From assembly GCF_036417845.1 (NCBI RefSeq), contig NC_089981.1, positions 8,201,501 through 8,265,500 on the forward strand: a stretch of 64,000 nucleotides of DNA. Reading direction: 5' to 3'. Positions 26,041-38,269 of the stretch are shown in pieces. Below the pieces are notes generated by a model. That model searched no databases. It saw nothing but the letters and a program-made list of their open reading frames with translations, and was not told the origin of the DNA. The stretch's first letter is position 1, and each line of letters opens with the position of its first letter. The DNA comes from Apteryx mantelli. Lineage: Eukaryota; Chordata; Aves; Apterygiformes; Apterygidae. The translations under genes and the position numbers were made by a program.

Positions 26041-29000
26041 GACAGACACATGATTCATCAGCATTTTTTCATTATTAATGATGAGTTCTATATCAGAAGT
26101 GGATACAAACCAAGAAAGATATAGCATTAGTATTAAGCTTATGAAGTGTTTAGTTTCTGTCATGTATTTTTTTCACAGCTACTTAATTCTCCACAGTACA
26201 AAGCTTCTGCCATGGCTTTGGTGGCACAGAGATAGGTGCACTCTGTGATATGTTCCTTAATCCTGGTCCTCCAGGATTTTGAAGGACTGGCTCCATGGCT
26301 GGTAGCCTTCCATGCACTAAGGACAAGGCCAGAGTGTTTACTTTGGGCACTACAAGGCAGATAATGCAGCATGTTTGCCCTCAGGGTAGACAAAGTCCCT
26401 GACAGCAATCTTTGTAAAATGGGTGTCTTTAAGAGTACCTGGAAATATTGCTCAGAATGATGATTTGCTTTATAAGTACAAATGATCTTTGAATTCTTGT
26501 TTAGAAGGGAAATGTACCCACATGCAGAGAAAAGAACTCTCTTGTGTATATACATTTTGAAACGTAAATATGAAATGTCACAGGCTGAAAAATGAGTTCT
26601 GGGAAGGTTATCTATCATGGAGGGGAAAAAAATTGCACATATGACTTAATGTAGTACTTCACATTGTTCTAAATCTCAGCATTGTTTCTATCAGAGGAAG
26701 GAAGAATGAAAGACTCTTGTGAGATCTTCTGTCCTCCCAGCATTGTACTGATTATACCTAGTGTGATTTTTGATACAGTCTGCATGATCCTTTCAAGGGT
26801 TAACTTAGCTTAATGAAGCTAATCTAACTAAACTCCTTCAACAGCCAGTATTAGTCTCTCTACAGGCTGATTCAGAATGACTAAATTAGGGTCCTTTGCA
26901 GAACCCTTTTTTCCTCCATTCACTATGAGGAGCTTAAGCAAATTAGCACCACCAGGTTAGAATGAACTTCAGAGAATAATCTACCTTTTTTCGGTTATGG
27001 CTGAGCTCCTTGTCCCTAGGCATTTCTACATCCATACAGTTTCTTATTCGAGACAAGGTCACATTCCAGCATAAACATGGGACTTCTTTGGTTCACCCTG
27101 TATTCCACCTACAACCCATCGAGCATTACGTGTCACTAATAAATGAGTAGCCTACATCTTTAGAAAGAGTGCAACGTTTCTAGCTTGCCATTATGCACCC
27201 AGACCACCAGAATTCCCTTGGTCAAAGAAGTCTGGGAACCACCAGATTAAACTCTTCACAGAGAGTTTAAGGTCAGCCAAAAGCAGGCACTCTTTTAATA
27301 AATATATCCACTGTATGGGCTTCCTTCTAGCATCAAAACATTCCCCGTCAGCTCGTGTTAAAATGCACCATTTTAAGTCCTGCAGAATTCCATCACAACC
27401 ACGTCTTCTCATTTGTGTTGGTGATCTGTGAGCAAATCGGCGGAATGATTCAGTTAAGCCAAGTTATCTACCAACTACTTCAATCTGCAGCATAATCAGA
27501 AATTCTCGTGCAGGCACAAAGGGATCAAGCATCCACAGGAAACACTGAAACTGAGAAAACCCAAGATTACTTTCAAACCCACAAAGTGAAGCTGAGAGAG
27601 GAAGTGGGCAAAGTTAGGGACTTTTCCTATGCTTACAGTTGTACTTACACTAGATGAAAGTTTTTCAAGCAGAAGGGTAAAATTTACATGGATGGTTCCC
27701 CTTCAGATATTTCTATAAGGAAAAGGATCAGTAAGAACAACGGGAGGTCAGTTTCTCCCTCGTCTTACCAGGTCGTGATCCTTTCTACCCCTCTTCCTTC
27801 TACTGAGCAACGACGTAGACTTCTCAACAGAATAAATGACAGGGATGAAATGAGCACACCTTTATGGCTGTGCAGTACCCAGTCGAAAAGAAATAGCTGG
27901 GCTCCATCCAAGCCAGAGCATGACTGGAAGCATACCACAGCAATCGCAGGGCCATATTTAGGCAGTCAGAAAGGAGTGACCAAGAGAGAAATGGTCAGGG
28001 GAAACTATATGCCAGAATACCAGCAGATGGCAAATTCCTGAGCTAGAAACACGGTGTGCATCTACAAAAGGACCGATTAACAATTCGGACAGCTCGACCA
28101 TGTGTCTTGCTTGATAAGGTCCTTTCCATCACCACCAAACTGCATTTAACAAACTATCCATCTGTCTGATCTCATCTCATCGCCTTAAGTCATGTAGGCA
28201 CCTGTACCTAAGCTAGGCATATTACACCTGACCAGTCTACTTGTAGATGTGATGAATCATGTGCTGCCAGTACCTGTTTCTTACTGCTGACTCCAAGAGG
28301 ATTACTAGAATGACTAATTCAGTAGAGGATTGCCACCAGTTATGGCTTATCTCTTCAAGTGCCTTTGCAGGGGTAGACCTGAGCTATATGACATAATGCA
28401 ATCAGCTGCAAAATAAAATGAATCTCATGTGTGCTTAAAAAGGGTGAGAAATTGCACCATCTCCTTACTGCATGCATTCTTCCCTAAAATCTCAGGTGGT
28501 TATGGGAAACAAAAGAATAATATCAAAGCAATCGAATCTGCAGCTGTGGAACTAGCTGTGTATATGATTCTAGCCAAAGATAACTAGAGACAGTTGATAA
28601 CTTCAGTGGAAGTTCCTTTCTGTATTTTCACATTTGTGCAAGAAGAAAGGAAAGGGAAGAGGAAAGCAAAGCAAAGCAAAGCGAGAAGGCAGAGAAGCTG
28701 CAAAACTTACCTCGCCTGTGTTTAGAGATCTAATTTTTTGTGTAAGGGCTGTACAACTTTATCTCCTCAACTTCTGTCTCCCCTGGTATGAATGTGTTTG
28801 AGCACAGCACCTTTAAAGAGCATAGAATGGCTTCTGGAAAGCTTCCAAAACTTGCTTAGGAGGTGGCTGTTAGTGTATAATCCAGTCCCATCTAATTTAT
28901 TACTTGCTTTCGTGTGTCACAAGTGTATCTTGATGTTTCCTGCCTGTGTGAGAAGTGGTTTAATAGGCTGTGTGGATGATGTGACCTGGGTGTGCTGAAT

Positions 29001-29589
29001 GATGCTTTCATATCCCAGCAGCTGCAAAAAGGGCTGAGAAGAAAACCATTTAAGTACCAACCTTTAACCCTCTCCCAGGAAATCTTCCACCCGAAGGGCT
29101 CTTGGGGCTGGAGGAGGGAGGGGTGGAGGCTTCGTGAAGGGAAGGCGTGAAAGAAAGGGGCAAAGGAGGAGAATGAGTTCTGTCTCGACTGAAAAGTTTA
29201 AGTAAATATATTTTAAAGAAACAGTTGTCAGTCAATGCTTTTATAATGATATCACAAAGGCATTTCAGGGTTTCTCCATAAGAAATAACAGTCAAAGGAG
29301 TAGCTGAATATTCAACTGGACAAGCATATGCATGGACCTATGCAGTTAACGCTTCTCGGAGTTCTTCCTTACTCCAAGCTGATAGTTGTATGGATTTCCC
29401 CTGTGTAAAGGGCCATTAGGTCCACTGCTCTGGCTTCCTAGTATTGTGAATGCTAAAACAGTCCATTTGTAATCTAGATATTTTCTCTCCTTTTTTAACT
29501 TCTGTGTATTCCAAAAAACATGTAAAAGAGAAATCCTCATTAAAGGAAAAAAAGAAAGAAACCTCAAGCTGTAGGAAGAGTCACCATCC

Positions 29590-29740
29590 TCCAGGGATGG
29601 TAAAGAATTCCTATCACAGGAGTCTTTTAAGGACAGGTTGGGCTCATTTCTCTCACGAGTGGTCACGATTAAGTTTTGATAGGGACAGAAGATGTCCTGG
29701 GTGACCTCTTGATGACCCTCCAAGTCCTATCTCACCAGAA
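29590..29740 (+). mobile_element. Possible very old CR1-like 3' fragment
   Basis: The order CCTCCAGGGATGG, TTTTAAGGACAGGTTGGGCT, GATGTCCTGGGTGACCTCTT and then CCAAGTCCTATCT is reminiscent of the 3' region of diverged CR1 elements (summary phrase, then a GACCT-CCAAGTCC core). It is too decayed for a firm family call and could be chance. Confidence 0.35.
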
Positions 29741-30879
29741 ATTTCATCACTGGAAATCCAGTGAATAAAGCCTCTTTGCAAGAATTTGCATGTTTTAACA
29801 GAGGTCAGTGAATTACCAAGTCAACCAAAAAAAGCCTTCATTTACGAATTGGGAAACTGAGGGAGGACATCACCTATTTAATGCCGATGGAAGTCAGCGA
29901 ATTTAACCCTGACTTAGTCACTCTAGGCTCTTCTGCAGAAAAAAATGAATGTCTCTGGAGGCAGATGCATCTGATCTACCTCAGAACTGATTTTAGGATG
30001 CGATTAGGTGTGAAATAGACATCTAGCTTTTAAACAAAATAACTTAGGGCGGACAAATCTCACTGTCACGATGGGCCCCATCTTTCTTAACCTGAGCAGC
30101 TGCAGTCAAAGGTGAACCTATGAAATGAAACAAACGAAGCAAACAGACATGCTGATATCAGCATATCATCTCAACCAAGGCCCAAGTCAAATTCATCGTT
30201 TCTCTCAACTCTACTGTGTATTTGTAGCTTATGCCTCATGGATGTCAGGAAAGACATTGTCTCAGCTACTGTCCTTTACTTTGTTTTGCTGAAATTTCTG
30301 GAAATGTGGAATGGCCTGATAGCAACATAGTTAATGTCTCCATCTCCTCTGCACAGAATGCCAGCGATCTCCAGAGTGAAAACAGAAATCCTACAATTAA
30401 TGAGAATAAATACTGGTAAAGAAATGCCTTGGTGAAAATAGTCCCCTAACTTAAATGTCCTTTTACTGTCGCCTGGAGTCTTGGGCAGCTTAATGAGGGT
30501 TATCAGCAGTCACTGCAGGAAACAAGAGCATTGGGTAAGAAGGTAAACAAAGTCTTACAGTCTTTGGGAAAGGAAGAGGAGCAACAGATGACAGAAGCCA
30601 GAGATCAGGCCAATAGCGTCTGGCCTGCTAACCTAGTATGAGTCAGCCTGCCACTTTCTGTACCCAGTGGCACACATGGCAGCAACTTGGCTAGCATCAC
30701 ATTCATGTCCTTTTGTTTCCCTAGCCAAATGGACTACCAGAGGTGACTTAATGCACAAGTCCAAATGAAGCATTGCTGCTACCTCCTGCTGCAAAATAAT
30801 TCCCCATAGGGGTGTGCTTAGTGCCAGCAAAGGAGAAAGGTGTTTTCTCCATTTTCATTCCACTTACCTTGGCACCTGG

Positions 30880-31640
30880 CTCTGGACACCACTATGGCAG
30901 CAGGTCATGCTCAGGGGAGCTGTGATTTGGACAAGGAGGGACTGTGCATGGTGAGATGAACGAGGTTTTGCAGCTGGATAGTGAATACTGGCAAGGGGGT
31001 TGTTGATAGAGCCATGGTGAACGTGTGTTGTGAATTTGATGATGGGCAGGATGGGGACAAGGCACGGTGTGGAGGGAAGTTGTGAAACTTGAAATGGATG
31101 CTACATGGCCAGGGGCTGTCTTCATGGAGTTTGTGAAATCAGAAGTGCCTGAGGTGTGGTGAGGGACTGTGCTGAAAGATAGTATGAAGTGGCAGGTGAT
31201 ACTGTGGGTGCTAAGCTGTGTTGAAAGACCTTGTGACATCAGAAGTGGGCATCGTGTTTTGAAGGGTAACACTAGGACAGGTTGCAGAATTGTGGCTGCT
31301 GAGGTGTCATAAGGCTGGCTAGAGAGTTCAAGGAGACCCTACAGTAGAACAGGTTCTGTGAAGTAGTAGGGGAGAATGTATGGTGACAGCTTGTGTTGGG
31401 AGAGGTTTTGAGGTCAGAAGAGGACACTCGGTAGTGGTGAGTGTGCTAAGGGAGGTTCTGCAGTGACAGTGGACCCTTGGGGAATGAGAAGTTGTGTTGA
31501 GGGAGGTTGTGAAATCAACAGCAGGCATTAGGGAAGAGGACTGACAATTTCTCAATCTGTGTGACCCTGTGCAGCAGTAAAGCATCTTCTGCAAGGTCTG
31601 TGAAACTAGAGCTGCTCATGGATGCAGCTGGGAAGCAAAG
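30880..31640 (+). repeat. Degenerate 49-50 bp minisatellite, G/T-rich on plus strand
   Basis: Related phrases recur at a spacing of 49-50 bases or multiples of it: TTGTGAAACTTGAAATGGA near 31,082, TTGTGAAATCAGAAGTG near 31,132, TTGTGACATCAGAAGTGGG near 31,231, TTTTGAGGTCAGAAGAGGA near 31,406, and TTGTGAAATCAACAGCAGG near 31,507. GGTG...GTGCTGAGG-type segments fall between them. The plus strand is markedly poor in C. Units are too diverged for the array to be young. Confidence 0.7.
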
Positions 31641-34600
31641 CATCGGTGCAAGAGTCAAGCTATAACTTTGGACAGAGAGTTCTTGTGTTCTTTATATCGT
31701 GAGACTGTCTGAGGAAGGGAGAAGTAGTGAAAAAGCATTTCCTAAGCCATGACAGTGACAGGTTCTGTGCTGGGAGGGAAGGGGGAAGTGGTTGGAATCT
31801 AAGTGACCACATACAACAAACTAGATCCTTCCTCAAGAGAGTGACTGGCTGTTTCTCCAGACGTCACATTGAAATGACCATGGCTTTTTTAACAGTGTCT
31901 AAATAGCCCAGCACCAGGATTTGATTTTACAGCACAAGGATTTTGTCTGGACCATCAGTCACAGAATTCAGGTGACAATTTTCACCAGCAGATCCACACC
32001 AGGCAGTTGCTGCAAATAGTCCCTGAAATACCAAGGAACCCACAAGAAGGTGAGAAAGTCCTGGATGGCTGCAGCGGTCTTTGCCATTGCCCTCTGTCTC
32101 TTGCTTTCTGCCATGATTTTGGAGAGATGGTGAGGGGAAGGGAGGAGAAAAAAGAACGGGGGGAAAGGAGCTCCAATATTTTCCTTTCCTGCTGGTTAGA
32201 AATTGGCTATAGCTACACAATTGTCTCGATCATCTTCAAGATAAGGAGATCTTCATTCTAGGGATCTTTTTCCAAGAACAAATGCTATTGCATTGCCCTA
32301 ACTGCCCATCTGTCATAGAAGGTGGCATTCTTCAGAGATCAAACACTAGCAGTTTTGGTCTTAGGTGATCAATTAAGATTAGCTGAGAAAACACAACAGC
32401 ATAACTCTGTGTCCAGACAAGGAGATGTCATTGTGGTGTCAAATTTGTTCAGACTAACAGCTGCCACAAGAACTATCCTGTACTCAGCATGCAAACCACA
32501 GGAAGGATGTTTAATCTCAAGGGAAAGAAAGACCAGCTAGACTGCTGCTATTTGATGCAGGCTTTCATTAATTAGTTTCATTAAGGAAGTAGACTCAGGT
32601 TTTGAATATGCTTTGGAGGCAGGAGTCTTACCAAAAGAGTCTACCAAAGTCTTATAAGAGCTATACGAGAACTGTGAGTGACTTTTCCACTTGCTTTTGC
32701 ACGGTCTTTGGAAGTCATAGGATGGTTACTTCACTTGCATTATATGGAATGCAAAGTTTTTGATGATTCGGCATATCTCCACAGGGCGTCCATTACAACC
32801 AGTATGACAGTACATGACAGTACACTATCAATGGCCCAGGCTGATGCTATTTAACATTATGAAATCTGATTGAAATGCCTTAGAGAGAAACGTAATCACC
32901 TGACATTCCCTGAATGCCCAATGGAGAGAGAGGCACCTCCAGAGGATGACCCACATTTCAGGTGCGGTGAATTGCCTTGTGGAGGTGATGGCAGCAGGGA
33001 GGTAAAACCACCACTTTCTTAACGTGAGCACCTGGTCAGAAGGTTGGAGTGGGCAAAGGCAGAGGTAGGTGCCACTCAAATAGTTGTGTCCTCTTTAAAT
33101 CAGTTGGCAAATTGCTTCAGGTCACATAGAGAGGTTGTGGCAGAGGAGTGTGCTGCAACTGGATTCTCCAAAGGGTGGGTAACCACTAACCATCGGGTCT
33201 TCCTTTCTCCTCACAGCAGACTTGGTTCACAGAATTAGCGGCTGCTTCAGGTACTTTCTACTGTGGATCAAGGTCTGATAATTTTTCATTGTGGGAGATC
33301 TGCTGCCACCCCACAACCAGATGGAGAGGAAGTGGACGCAGTCATAAGGCCATATATTTTCAATGGGCTTGCTACAGATGTTCAGGGAGCAGGTAGCCTT
33401 CTGAGTGTTACTGGGCAAGCAGTAAGCTACTCTACTAAGATAAAGAAACAGAAGGTGAGTTTGGACTCAGATGTTACGTGCAGGAGTTACCTACCTGTTC
33501 TGAAACAAACTGTACTACAACAGACATTCCTTGCTTTCTGAAAGACAATGCTTTTTACTTCCCTTAGTCCGTTTCAGAAGTACGTACTTAAATTCTTTCT
33601 TGGATCTAACAGGCTCTAAAGGCTTGATGTTAGAAACACTTGAAGTCCCATAATGGCTGAGGATGGAATCTTCTAGCTCCCTACAAAAGAGTATGCCGCA
33701 GTGCCAGAAGTTCCCTGGGTTCAGTCAACCCTAACAGACACATCCTGCAAGCTGTGGTGATGACATTAAGGGTGCAGTTCACCTCACCTGCCTTCAGCCA
33801 TCCAGATGTTAAGCCACTAGGTGAAGCTAGCACCATGGGATGTGTCTGCAGTCAGCAGAGAAAGACAGGCAGCTGACTGTGCACACCTAAGACACCTATC
33901 TTAGGGCCAAAATATTACCCTTGCAGGTGCTCCTAAACCTCCATTAATTCTAATGGTAGCTTTAAAAGCTAAGTGCAATGAGATGTTTGTATTCTTAATG
34001 CATAAAGTTAGGTGCAATGGTTCCACTTGGATTCTCAACCAAGCACTGCCGGTGTATATGCCTGTCACAGACTCATGCGGCAAAACTATCCCCGCTGCCC
34101 CGGCTATCAGCTGGACGAGGAGATTACCTGCATAGTCTTTCCGTGTAGCACTGGAGACAGGGTCGGTTGTTGAGACAAAACAATAATGTTTCAATTTGTC
34201 ACATTTCACCCGTTCAGGTAGTCTGTCTCCCCGCTTGCTGTGGCATTTGACAAAGGGGTAAGGAACTATTCGTGTTGGTTAGATTATCCCATGATTCACC
34301 TCTTCACCGCTGTCCTTATTTTGACTTGTTTCTCTCTTCTTTTTGACTATCTCCTGCTGTCTTTCATGGCACTTCTCTATCTTGTCACGTCCAAATTAAC
34401 AGCTGGCAGGGAGAGTAGGAAAGAGTCACACAGTTTGACCTCACTGGACAAAAATGGAGTGAATTTTATTTCTGGACCTTTGGTTTTGGAGGTTTTTTGG
34501 GGGGCAATATTCTCATTCAAATCCCAGTATCATGGGGGAGGGAGCAGGGTGAATTGACAGAACAGTGTGAAAGAATTATTTAAGCCATAATTCCAATGTC

Positions 34601-35379
34601 ATGTGAGGGTCAGACACTTTCTCCTACACATGCTTCTTAAAACTTCCGAGAAAGAAATTAGTAAGGCCTGACTCTGTCAGACTGAATTATTATCTACACA
34701 TAAGGCTCCAGAGGCCAAACCAATCACATTAAACCACATTTCATTAAAATAGAAATCAGTCATCAACATAAAAAACTACCAGCTATTATGACTACTCGGC
34801 CATGTTTTCTGGGAGTATGGATAGGAAAAACTCGGTCTGATTTAATGCTGCTTAAATTTGTATGTTGATTGTCTACAACTTTCATACACTTTTGACAATA
34901 TTCATCTCACCTAATCCTAGCTATATGAAGCAAAGACAATTATATCTGAGCTAATATCCCTGGGTTCCCTCTTTATTAAGACAAGAAAATGAGGAACTTT
35001 TCGGGTATGATCAATCTGAGCTAACATTGCCTTATTTTAACCCACTTGTTTCCCACCACTGGCTGTAAAAGGAGCCTCAAGAAATAAAGTCAAAAAGAGA
35101 CGCATACATTGCAATCTAGCTTTTCCTACATGCCACACACAATTTGGCCTCAGATACGGTGTTTTAAATGACACATAGAAGCTCTGGGCTCCAAGTCCAA
35201 ACACAGCAATCCTTCCCTGAATCTACCTCTGGCTACAAAGAGCTGGAAAGACATTGCAAACACCACCAGATGATCATGAGAGAAAGTCACACGAGCTACC
35301 ACCTCTGTCCTCTCTGCTTACAGGTCTGTGTGAAATCAGAGACAGTGACAGATCAGTACTTCACAGTGAAGCCCTCATT

Positions 35380-36087
35380 ATGAGTGCTAAAACTACATCA
35401 ACCTTCCTTCCAAATACAACCAGCCTGGCTGAAGGGGCTAATTACAGTGGGACTGTGCAAAAGGCAGAGCCATCATAGGCTCTCCTCAAGTTCATGGAGA
35501 GCTTCTGCCTCATCAGCTCTGCCTCTGGCATGGTGGGAAATGGCACGGTCCTTTGGTACCTCGGCTTCCGCATCCGGAGGAACCGCTTCACTGTCTACAT
35601 CCTGAACGTGGCTGCCACTGACTTTGGCTACCTGCTCTGCATTGCCATCGAAACAGTTCAGTACCTGATGCAGTTCAATGTGGGAGTGCAGTTTGGGATA
35701 TTCCTCTTCCTGGATCTTTTCACGTACGGGACTGGCTTGTATCTCCTGACAGCCATCAGCATTGAGAGGTGCCTGTCTGTCCTCTGTCCCATCTGGTACC
35801 GAAGCCATCGCCCAAAGCACTTGTCCGGCATGATCTCCGGCCTGCTCTGGAGCCTCTCGCTGCTGCTGAACATGCTGGGGTACGTTTCTTGCACTGTTCG
35901 CCCCTCTAGCAACTGCCACATGCTCCTCATCACCACTGGAGTCCTGGACTTCCTCTTCTGCACGCCCCTCATGCTGGTATTCAGCCTCACCCTCTTCCTC
36001 AAAGTCAAGTGCAGCTCCCAGCACCTCCAAACAGGCAGGCTCTTCACCCTGATTATGCTCACCGTCCTCTTCTTCTGCTCGTTCTGA
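35380..36087 (+). pseudogene. Mas-related G-protein coupled receptor relic
   Basis: The family is the MAS1/MRGPR group of rhodopsin-like receptors. A 32-codon N-terminus with two N-glycosylation sites (NTT, NYS) opens at ATG 35,380 and ends at an in-frame TAG (35,476-35,478). Fifteen bases later the same frame resumes at ATG 35,494 and runs 197 codons. It shows MVGNGTVLWYLGFRIRRN (TM1 into the first loop), FTVYILNVAATDFGYLL (TM2), YGTGLYLLTAISIERCLSVL (TM3; ERC replaces DRY as in this family), CPIWYRSHRPKHLSG (loop 2), TM4, TPLMLVFSLTLFLKV (TM5) and LIMLTVLFFCSF (start of TM6). A TGA at 36,085 then ends it, and no TM7 can be read in any frame downstream. A splice acceptor (CTCTGCTTACAG) lies at about 35,322. 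One stop before TM1 and loss of TM6-TM7 make it a pseudogene. Confidence 0.88.
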
Positions 36088-36949
36088 AGGGGATGGAAAC
36101 ACACAGCCGCACCATAGAGTTGATACTTGTCAGTTCCCAGCACACTCTCCTCCCTAAGATGCAGGTGCAAATCCCAGGCTAAGAGGTTTCTGAACCTCTT
36201 GAAGCCAAAGAGTGCTGTACTGATGCTCCCGTTGTCCGGGGCAAGTGCACTGCATTGGGTAGCGCTGCCCTGCCAGGGAGTGCTGGGCAAGCACCTAGGC
36301 AAGCAGCAGCCCCACTCGGAGCACTACCATTCGACACCAGTGCTAGCAGCAAGGAGAGAGAGCAGGAGGGAGGGCTTTTCAAGTGAAAGGGTAGAAGAGG
36401 TGGAGGAGCAGGAGCGCCTGGGCAGCAGCCCTCTCTGAGAGGACACAGAGAGTCAAATGTAAAACCAGATCAGCAAAGGCTGTGTCCCTTGAGGGATGCT
36501 CACAGTTTTACAGCTCGGGTGGTTGTTTCCTTCGTAAGCGCTTAGCTGCCTTGGAGTTTCTCCAAAGTCTGGGGTAAAGTGTGTGTGGCGCCTTCAGCTG
36601 TTCGCTCTCGGCTCTTCCTGCTGCATTGCACAGCACTGCACTGCACAAAGGGGAAGGGCAGAAGCGCTCTCTCCTCCTGATTTTCTTGCCTGCTGTTTGC
36701 TTGATTTCTGTTTGCAGCGGGCAGAAGCAGGAAAAGAAAGACGACGCTCCCATGGCCGCTTGCTCTGCGATGGACGTCTGCCAACGGCCATCTGCCAGGG
36801 CAGCTTTTGGATCTGCGCTCAGAAGGGCAGGCTGTGACCAGCCTCTGGCAGCTCTCTGTTGCGAAGAAGGCCCATTACCGCTGCTGATCCAGGCAAGCAA
36901 GCCTGGCAAGGGAGTTTCCATTGCGCCAAGCCGATTTCTTGTGTTACAA

Positions 36950-37830
36950 TGCCAGACGCGAGCCTTTAAAGCAGTGCAATGAACACGCTGCTCGCATCTG
37001 TGGCGAAGGCACTGAGCCTCGGCGGGGGCGAGCAGGAGAGCGCTGGGGAAGAGCAGCGTGCTGGCCTGGAGCGCCGCGGCTGCGGGGCGCGCTAGCACAG
37101 GCTGCGGCCAGGCGAGGCGGGCCAGGGCAGCGGCGGGGCAGAGCGCGGGCACCGGGCGGCGAGGCGTCGGGGCGCGGGGCCGCTGCGCGGAGCCGAGAGC
37201 GCGACAGGCGCGGCGGGGGCGAGGGGGCGGGGGCAGCCGGCGCCGTGGGCGCTGCAGCCCCGGGCAGGCTCGCAGCCTCGGCGGGGCTCGGGGGCGCTTC
37301 CCGCCGCGAGGGCGGCTCCCAGCGCGGAGCGCGGCTGCCGGCGGCGCTGGGGGTCGCGGCGGGTGGGGGCCGGGCGGGCGCTGCGGGCGGGAGTGGGCGC
37401 CGGGGGAGCCAGGGGCTGGCGCGGCTCGGCGTGGCTCAGCTCGGCTCGGCCGCCCGGGCGGAGAGCTGTGCCGGGAGAGCCGTGCCCGGCGGCGGAGCGG
37501 CTGCCGGGGGCGCTGGCGGGCCGAGAAGGGGGGCCGGGGCCGAGGCGAGGGGCCGAGAGAGCGCGAGCACCGCTTGCCTCCGAGCGGGCGGAGGAGAGCT
37601 GCTGGGGGGGGGCGGCGGGCAGCAGGCAGCGCTGCGGGCTGAGACATGCCCGGCGCGGGGCGCCCCGAGCACAGCAAAGTGCCGCTGCCTGGGGAAGAGT
37701 TTTCCTCCCCGACGCTTGCTGCAGGTTTGTTTTCCTTCTCTGAGAAGCCCTGGGGGCGCGAGCAGGTCCGAAGAAGAATGACCTCTGCGCTGCCTTGCAA
37801 CGTTGCCTAAATGACAACGGCATAGGCAGT
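36950..37830. promoter_or_regulatory. CpG island, orphan promoter candidate
   Basis: GC content rises sharply and CpG is not depleted: the 60 bases 37,081-37,140 alone contain eight CpG dinucleotides, while flanking kilobases have few. GGGCGG/GGGGCGG Sp1-type boxes occur repeatedly (for example near 37,222). No TATA box is evident. It lies between the Mas-related relic and the 3' end of the ATAD2-like gene, so it is in the wrong place to be the latter's promoter. Transcription to the right would run antisense to that gene. Long open frames on both strands here are a by-product of GC richness and are not called. Confidence 0.85.
37646..37724 (+). CDS. Possible first coding exon of an unidentified gene
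   Basis: Inside the CpG island an ATG with a purine at -3 (GAGACATG) opens 26 codons (MPGAGRPEHSKVPLPGEEFS and six more), followed by a good donor GCTGCAG/GTTTGT leaving phase 1. No second exon was found and I do not recognise the peptide, so this may equally be a non-coding first exon or chance. If transcribed it would run into the ATAD2-like gene on the opposite strand. Confidence 0.25.
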
Positions 37831-38123
37831 AGCGCAGGCGGCGCCAGAAAAGCTGCCTGTCACCGTTTGGGCAAAGATGGTCGAGTTTTCCGTTGCTTTC
37901 TTTTGAGAGAGGCACTGAGATTACTTGGAAGACGTCCAGATGTGTGTAGGTCAAAGGCACTGACGACCATTGGTCTCCTAAAAATGCCAGGCACGAGACT
38001 TTCAGGCAATGCACATGCGAAAGGAAGGCCAAACACCTCGATGTCAACAGATCATGTATGTATACGCAATAGGTTTGGAACACCAACAGCAACAAACAGC
38101 CATATAAAAGGATTGATATGAGC

Positions 38124-38129
38124 TTTATT
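38124..38129 (-). terminator. AATAAA polyadenylation signal of the ATAD2-like gene
   Basis: AATAAA on the minus strand, about 140 bases after the stop codon at 38,270-38,272, with no earlier hexamer in between. It gives a short, ordinary 3' UTR. Confidence 0.75.
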
Positions 38130-38269
38130 GGTATAGCCTCGCTATATTTGGATATATATACAAACAGATGTCTTTATATTATAACTACAGGCTTTCTTTA
38201 CTGAATTGAGCACTGAGGACTAAACAGCAAATAATGAAAAAGAATGGCAGAGTAGAAGCACGTTTCCTG

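Larger units (their letters stand above)
26041..35379. other. Long intergenic stretch without a gene
   Basis: No open frame here carries a recognisable domain or a start or splice context that supports it. Contents I can name are a weak CR1-like scrap at about 29,590-29,740, a CAAAG pentamer run near 28,666-28,683, and a degenerate minisatellite at about 30,880-31,640. The rest is ordinary AT-leaning sequence. Confidence 0.45.

Noticed and set aside
27688-28041. 117-codon plus-strand open frame in the gene-free stretch
   Set aside because: No motif, no splice or promoter context, and of a length expected by chance in 9 kb of sequence.
29346-29723. 125-codon minus-strand open frame
   Set aside because: It overlaps a likely decayed CR1 fragment read from the wrong strand and has no recognisable domain.
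35473-36102. 209-codon acidic minus-strand open frame
   Set aside because: It is the antisense shadow of the Mas-related receptor relic, whose plus-strand frame has clear family motifs.
36508-37800. 430-codon minus-strand open frame over the CpG island, and several plus-strand ones
   Set aside because: Long frames on both strands at once are caused by GC-rich sequence with few stop codons; composition is low-complexity Pro/Arg/Ala/Gly and no domain is seen.
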